DNA of 15,356 nucleotides, taken from contig DFGZ01000065.1 of the NCBI GenBank assembly GCA_002371295.1, positions 1-15,356 on the forward strand. Reading direction: 5' to 3'. A model generated the notes under the pieces. It saw nothing but the letters and a program-made list of their open reading frames with translations, was not told the DNA's origin and ran no database searches. Source of the DNA: Oribacterium sp. UBA3737. GTDB lineage: Bacteria > Bacillota_A > Clostridia > Lachnospirales > Lachnospiraceae. This document shows, piece after piece, positions 12,014 to 15,356 of this stretch. Numbering within the stretch: position 1 is the stretch's first letter; every line of letters starts with the position of its first letter. The position numbers were made by a program, and so were the translations under genes.

Positions 12014-13810
12014 ATGAAGAAGCAGACAAAGTTATTTTCAACTCTTTCAGCTGCAGCACTTCTTACTATCGGCGTTTCAGCTGTATCTATGGCTGCTGGT
12101 TGGGATAACTCAACTGGTGAGTGGAGATACCTTAACAACGATGGTACAGAGGTAACTGATGCTTGGAAGTCAGCAAACGGAAATTGGTTCTATCTTGGTT
12201 CTGATGGTGTTATGGCTACAAACCAGCTCATCGAGGACAACAATAACTCAACAACAAGATACTACTACGTTGACCAGTACGGCGCTATGGTTAAGAACAC
12301 ATGGAAGGCTGTTGCTAGAGACGACGGAGATGATGATATCGAGGCTGAGTACTGGTGGTACTATTTCGGTTCAGACGGAAAGGCTTACACAACAAAGAAC
12401 GAGGGAGACCTCACAACAAGCAAGATCAAGACTATCGATGGCAAGAAGTACGCATTCGATGAAGAAGGTCATATGCTTTACGGATGGATTAAGGAAGACA
12501 GCCAGGATCAGAACGACAACGATGAAGAGGCTTGGAAGGATTCACTTTACTTCTTCAATGGCTGGAACGACGGTCATATGCAGACAGGCTGGCTCCAGAT
12601 GACTGTTGAGGATGATGACGATACAAAGACTTACTGGTTCAACTTCGGTTCAGACGGTAAGAAGGTAGGCTACAATAAGGATTCAGACAAGGCTGGTAAA
12701 GCGAAGAAGAAGATCAATGGTGTATACTATCACTTCGCTGCTGACGGTCATATGCTTGAGGATTGGGCTGTAGGTACACGGTCTGTTGAGAATTCTACAG
12801 ATGCATCAGCTTCTGAGGTAAAATACCTTAACGGCGACGGTTCTGAGAGAAGGAAAAAGTGGGTATGGGCAATTCCGGACGAGCACTCAGATAAGCTTTT
12901 AGACGGTGATGCTCTTAAGAAGGATTACGATGATGACGAGTATTCATGGTGGTACTTCGATAATAGTGGAAAGCTTGCCGCTGACGACATCAAGACTGTT
13001 AATGGTAGGAAGTATGCATTCGATAAGTATGGCCGTATGCTCTATGGTTTCGTGGCTAAGAATAAGGGTAAGTCTAGCAATGAGTATGGTACAATCGTAG
13101 ATCTTAAGAAACCAAGCGACTACGAGAGAGATAAGTATCTTGCAGGTACATGGCAGCTTGCAGATGGAGATTTCGGCGCAGAGCTTGCATACAAGAAGAA
13201 TTCTGCTGGCGAGGATGTTCCTAACTATGAAATCTACTTCTTCTCAAATGATGAGGAGAAGGATGGCTCTATGAAGAAGGGCTATCAGACTCTTGCTATG
13301 GAAGATACAACAGCTCAGTTCTACTTCAACACAGGTTCAGGTGTTGCTGAGAACGGTTACGTATCAAAGATCAGCAAGTATTGCTTCAACGGTATGGTTC
13401 TTGCTCCAACAGTTGATGATGAGTCTAACTATGCCGGTGTAGTTATTGATCCAAGTAAGGGAATCAAGAGCAAGCAGCAGAATCTTCAGAACGCTCTTGT
13501 GTTCGGTGAGGATATTCCTAAGGCTAAATCTGGTGAGGCTGCAATTCTCGTAAACAAGTCAGGTTCTGTAGTTAAGAACAAGGCTAAGCTTAAGGACACT
13601 AACGATGGTTACTACATCGTAAACAAGGATGGTGTAATTCTTAAGTACTTCCCTAACGAAGATGATTACAACACCTACGTTGAGTACACAGATAAGAACG
13701 AAAGCACAAAGAAGATCAGCATCAACTCAACTATGCTTAAGTGCACAACAACAGCACAGCTTGATAAACTGGTTGCAAAAGCTAAAAATGAAAAGCTTGG
13801 CAACAAGTAA
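12014..13810 (+). CDS. Secreted cell-wall-binding-repeat-like surface protein, probably abundant
   Basis: This 598-residue protein has a clear signal peptide (MKKQTKLFSTLSAAALLTIG, cleavage near SMA-AG at residues 25-29). Residues about 30-350 contain aromatic/glycine repeats of the choline-binding/CW_binding_1 style: WRYLNNDG, NWFYLGSDGVM, WWYYFGSDGKA, KKYAFDEEGHMLYGW and YYHFAADGHML. A larger super-repeat recurs with equivalent cores near residues 54, 141, 234 and 329. Residues about 350-598 are less repetitive and unrecognised. Codon choice differs sharply from its neighbours: GGT, GCT, CTT, AAG, AAC, TAC and TTC dominate, which usually signals very high expression. The promoter, leader hairpin, AGGAGAG ribosome site and terminator all agree. 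No sortase motif or membrane anchor is present. Non-covalent binding to a wall glycan, perhaps the one made by the adjacent genes, is inference. Confidence 0.85.
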   Translation: MKKQTKLFSTLSAAALLTIGVSAVSMAAGWDNSTGEWRYLNNDGTEVTDAWKSANGNWFYLGSDGVMATNQLIEDNNNSTTRYYYVDQYGAMVKNTWKAVARDDGDDDIEAEYWWYYFGSDGKAYTTKNEGDLTTSKIKTIDGKKYAFDEEGHMLYGWIKEDSQDQNDNDEEAWKDSLYFFNGWNDGHMQTGWLQMTVEDDDDTKTYWFNFGSDGKKVGYNKDSDKAGKAKKKINGVYYHFAADGHMLEDWAVGTRSVENSTDASASEVKYLNGDGSERRKKWVWAIPDEHSDKLLDGDALKKDYDDDEYSWWYFDNSGKLAADDIKTVNGRKYAFDKYGRMLYGFVAKNKGKSSNEYGTIVDLKKPSDYERDKYLAGTWQLADGDFGAELAYKKNSAGEDVPNYEIYFFSNDEEKDGSMKKGYQTLAMEDTTAQFYFNTGSGVAENGYVSKISKYCFNGMVLAPTVDDESNYAGVVIDPSKGIKSKQQNLQNALVFGEDIPKAKSGEAAILVNKSGSVVKNKAKLKDTNDGYYIVNKDGVILKYFPNEDDYNTYVEYTDKNESTKKISINSTMLKCTTTAQLDKLVAKAKNEKLGNK

Positions 13811-13830
13811 TCACTGCCTAAGTGAATGCC

Positions 13831-13863
13831 AAAAGACTCGAGGGAAACCTCGAGTCTTTTTTT
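13831..13863 (+). terminator. Strong intrinsic terminator after the surface protein gene
   Basis: AAAAGACTCGAGG (13831-13843) and CCTCGAGTCTTTT (13848-13860) form a perfect 13-bp stem with a GAAA tetraloop, followed by more T. It lies 20 nt after the stop and isolates this gene as a single-gene unit. Confidence 0.95.
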
Positions 13864-13911
13864 AGTGTTAAATAATTGTGAAAACAATAGAAAAATAAGC
13901 TGGTAGGGTTA

Positions 13912-13917
13912 TATAAT
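13912..13917 (+). promoter_or_regulatory. Candidate -10 box before the O-antigen ligase-like gene
   Basis: TATAAT at 13912-13917 lies 35 nt before the ATG. No good -35 occurs 16-18 nt upstream. A small inverted repeat, ATTGT-GAAA-ACAAT (13875-13888), lies between the terminator and this box and could be an operator. Confidence 0.4.
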
Positions 13918-13952
13918 AGTAGAAAACTTTGAAGGAACCGGGATTACGAGGT

Positions 13953-15356
13953 ATGGGAAAATACAAGACTACAGAAAACAAAAGCATAAATCAGGGAAAC
14001 TTAAAAAGTGAAACCCGAATAAATAAACTATTCAGAAAAATCAGCAGTTGTCTCATGGAGTTATATGTATTGTTTTATCTTTGCATTTTTCCATTAAGCA
14101 TGCGTGATAAGTACTTTGACATTCTGAGCTTTAGATTTGAACTTTTCTGGAAACCTACACTGGCATACATAGTGATTTTTGTCTTTTTGGGATTCCTGTA
14201 TCTTATGTGTGATGCCCTTTACAATGGTGGAGGAATAAGAAAACGCTTTTTTGAGAAAACTAAAGAAAACCATAGTTTACTCAAGGCTTTGAATTTAAGA
14301 GGAACAGATTATGCCATTATACTGATGCTGATGATATTTTCTCTTTCCACTGCCCTTGCAGAGTACCCTTATGAAGCTTTCTGGGGTGACAGAGGGAGAT
14401 ACCAGGGGCTTTTGATATGGCTTATGTTTTTTGCAGCCTACTGGCTCATAACAAGATTCTATAAATTTAAAAAGTGGCATATATGGGCATACATGAGTTT
14501 TGCCTCAGCGGTGTGTTTATGGGGAATCTGTAATTTCTTTTTAAAGACCTTTGGTATGTTTGAGAATGCAGATAACATCCACATGTACACCTTTGTTTCT
14601 TCAATAGGAAACATAAACACCTATACGAACTTTACGGGGATATTCTGCGGTGTTGCAGTAGGAATGTTCATAAGAAGTAAAGGCTTTATACCAGAGCTTC
14701 TTTCGCTTTTGGCTGTGATAATAGTGAGTTTCGCCCAAATAATGGGAATAAGCGATAATACAGTGCTTTCTGCAGGGATAGTTTTTGCTATAGCCCCTCT
14801 TGTGCTTTGTGAGAATTACAGGCAGGTGGCTAAGCACTTCACGGCACTTTCATTGTATCTTGGCATCATGAAGATAACATCTGTCATAACAAAAAAAGGT
14901 ATACACACTATGAATGACCTGGATCCGAGCCCTCAGATAACTTTGGCAGGAAAAGACTTTTTTATCTATATAATTACAGCAGCAGTGGTACTGACACTGG
15001 TATTTGTAATAATAGCTTTTAGGGAGAAATTATCGAAAAGCAATAGAATTCTCATCTTTAAAAGAATCTGGACAGCTTTTTTATGCATGGGTATCCTTTC
15101 GGTGATCATTATACTGATACTTGCCAACAAGGGATGGAATGCAGAGCTGTGGGCACCCTATAGAAACTTCCTGATATTTGATGATTACTGGGGTACCGGA
15201 CGAGGCCTTAACTGGAGACTGGGGATGGAGTACTGGCGGAATGATGCAACACTCCTTATGAAGCTTTTTGGTTATGGTCCGGATACTTACTACATCATAA
15301 CCATGGACAGATTTATAAATATCATGCAGGATGCAGGATACGGAATGTTTGACAGT
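13953..15356 (+). CDS. O-antigen ligase/polymerase-like multi-span membrane protein (Wzy_C type), 3' end outside window
   Basis: The frame is open from ATG 13953 to the window edge and gives 468 residues, so the protein is incomplete. It has about ten hydrophobic segments, for example LYVLFYLCIFPLSM, LAYIVIFVFLGFLYLM, LLIWLMFFAAYWLI and IWTAFLCMGILSVIIILIL. Landmarks of the O-antigen ligase family are GDRGRYQGLL, the GNINTYTNFTG stretch, TGRGLNWRLGMEYWRN and LFGYGPDTYY, the last two being the Arg-containing loop and GxGPxT turn of the Wzy_C domain. It should polymerise glycan repeats or transfer finished glycan from lipid carrier to an acceptor outside the membrane. The start is uncertain: GAGG touches the ATG, while AAGGAA (13932-13937) is 15 nt away. 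The gene is more AT-rich and uses more ATA, TTT and AAA codons than the polysaccharide genes upstream. Confidence 0.8.
   Translation, partial: MGKYKTTENKSINQGNLKSETRINKLFRKISSCLMELYVLFYLCIFPLSMRDKYFDILSFRFELFWKPTLAYIVIFVFLGFLYLMCDALYNGGGIRKRFFEKTKENHSLLKALNLRGTDYAIILMLMIFSLSTALAEYPYEAFWGDRGRYQGLLIWLMFFAAYWLITRFYKFKKWHIWAYMSFASAVCLWGICNFFLKTFGMFENADNIHMYTFVSSIGNINTYTNFTGIFCGVAVGMFIRSKGFIPELLSLLAVIIVSFAQIMGISDNTVLSAGIVFAIAPLVLCENYRQVAKHFTALSLYLGIMKITSVITKKGIHTMNDLDPSPQITLAGKDFFIYIITAAVVLTLVFVIIAFREKLSKSNRILIFKRIWTAFLCMGILSVIIILILANKGWNAELWAPYRNFLIFDDYWGTGRGLNWRLGMEYWRNDATLLMKLFGYGPDTYYIITMDRFINIMQDAGYGMFDS

Noticed and set aside
12159..12602. 147-residue + strand ORF inside the surface protein gene
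   Set aside because: It is an out-of-frame shadow of a repetitive, codon-biased gene; Ser/Thr/Arg-rich without motifs and without a ribosome site.

Overview
The window looks like a low-to-mid GC Firmicute of the class Clostridia, most likely Lachnospiraceae. I infer this from strong AGGAG-type ribosome sites, TTG and ATG starts, GNRA-loop intrinsic terminators, secreted proteins with Gly/Ser linkers and cell-wall-binding-like repeats, and the families present. I cannot name a genus from sequence alone. All genes I believe in are on the + strand.

Layout. Positions 1-189 hold the last 36 codons of an IS200/IS605 Y1 transposase and the hairpin right end of that element, which lies directly against the ribosome site of the next gene. 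Positions 190-1260 encode a secreted Ig-like/Gly-rich protein, followed by a hairpin and a four-copy 29-bp tandem array. A sugar C-methyltransferase-like protein (1521-2906) and a zinc alcohol dehydrogenase of the Thermoanaerobacter brockii type (2984-4213) follow. Next comes a tiny ribbon-helix-helix ORF (4251-4388) behind a near-consensus promoter. Two overlapping GT2 glycosyltransferase genes (4419-7876) end at a strong terminator. Then come a polyprenyl-phosphate sugar-1-phosphate transferase (7982-9397), an LCP-family ligase with unusually long tails at both ends (9554-11677), a strong terminator, and a 336-bp regulatory gap with five TTCTTA/TAAGAA boxes. The gap precedes a codon-optimised secreted repeat protein (12014-13810). 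The window ends inside an O-antigen ligase/polymerase-like membrane protein (13953 onward).

How the genes fit together. The central block is a cell-surface polysaccharide locus. The phosphoglycosyl transferase loads the first sugar on undecaprenyl phosphate, and the double-GT-A enzyme probably extends the chain. The GtrB/DPM1-like enzyme probably makes a polyprenyl-phosphate sugar. The methyltransferase and dehydrogenase may tailor a sugar or aliphatic group. The Wzy_C-type protein would polymerise or ligate, and the LCP protein would attach glycan to peptidoglycan. The two secreted proteins flanking this block are candidate surface proteins; the second looks abundant and may be held on the wall by this or another glycan. 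No flippase or ABC exporter is visible in the window.

The most interesting signals are the abundant repeat protein with its multi-box promoter region beside the glycan locus, the 29-bp array carrying graded -10-like hexamers, the orphan ribbon-helix-helix microprotein with its own promoter, the two-hairpin leader of the LCP gene, and the recurring hydrophilic insertions in otherwise standard enzymes.
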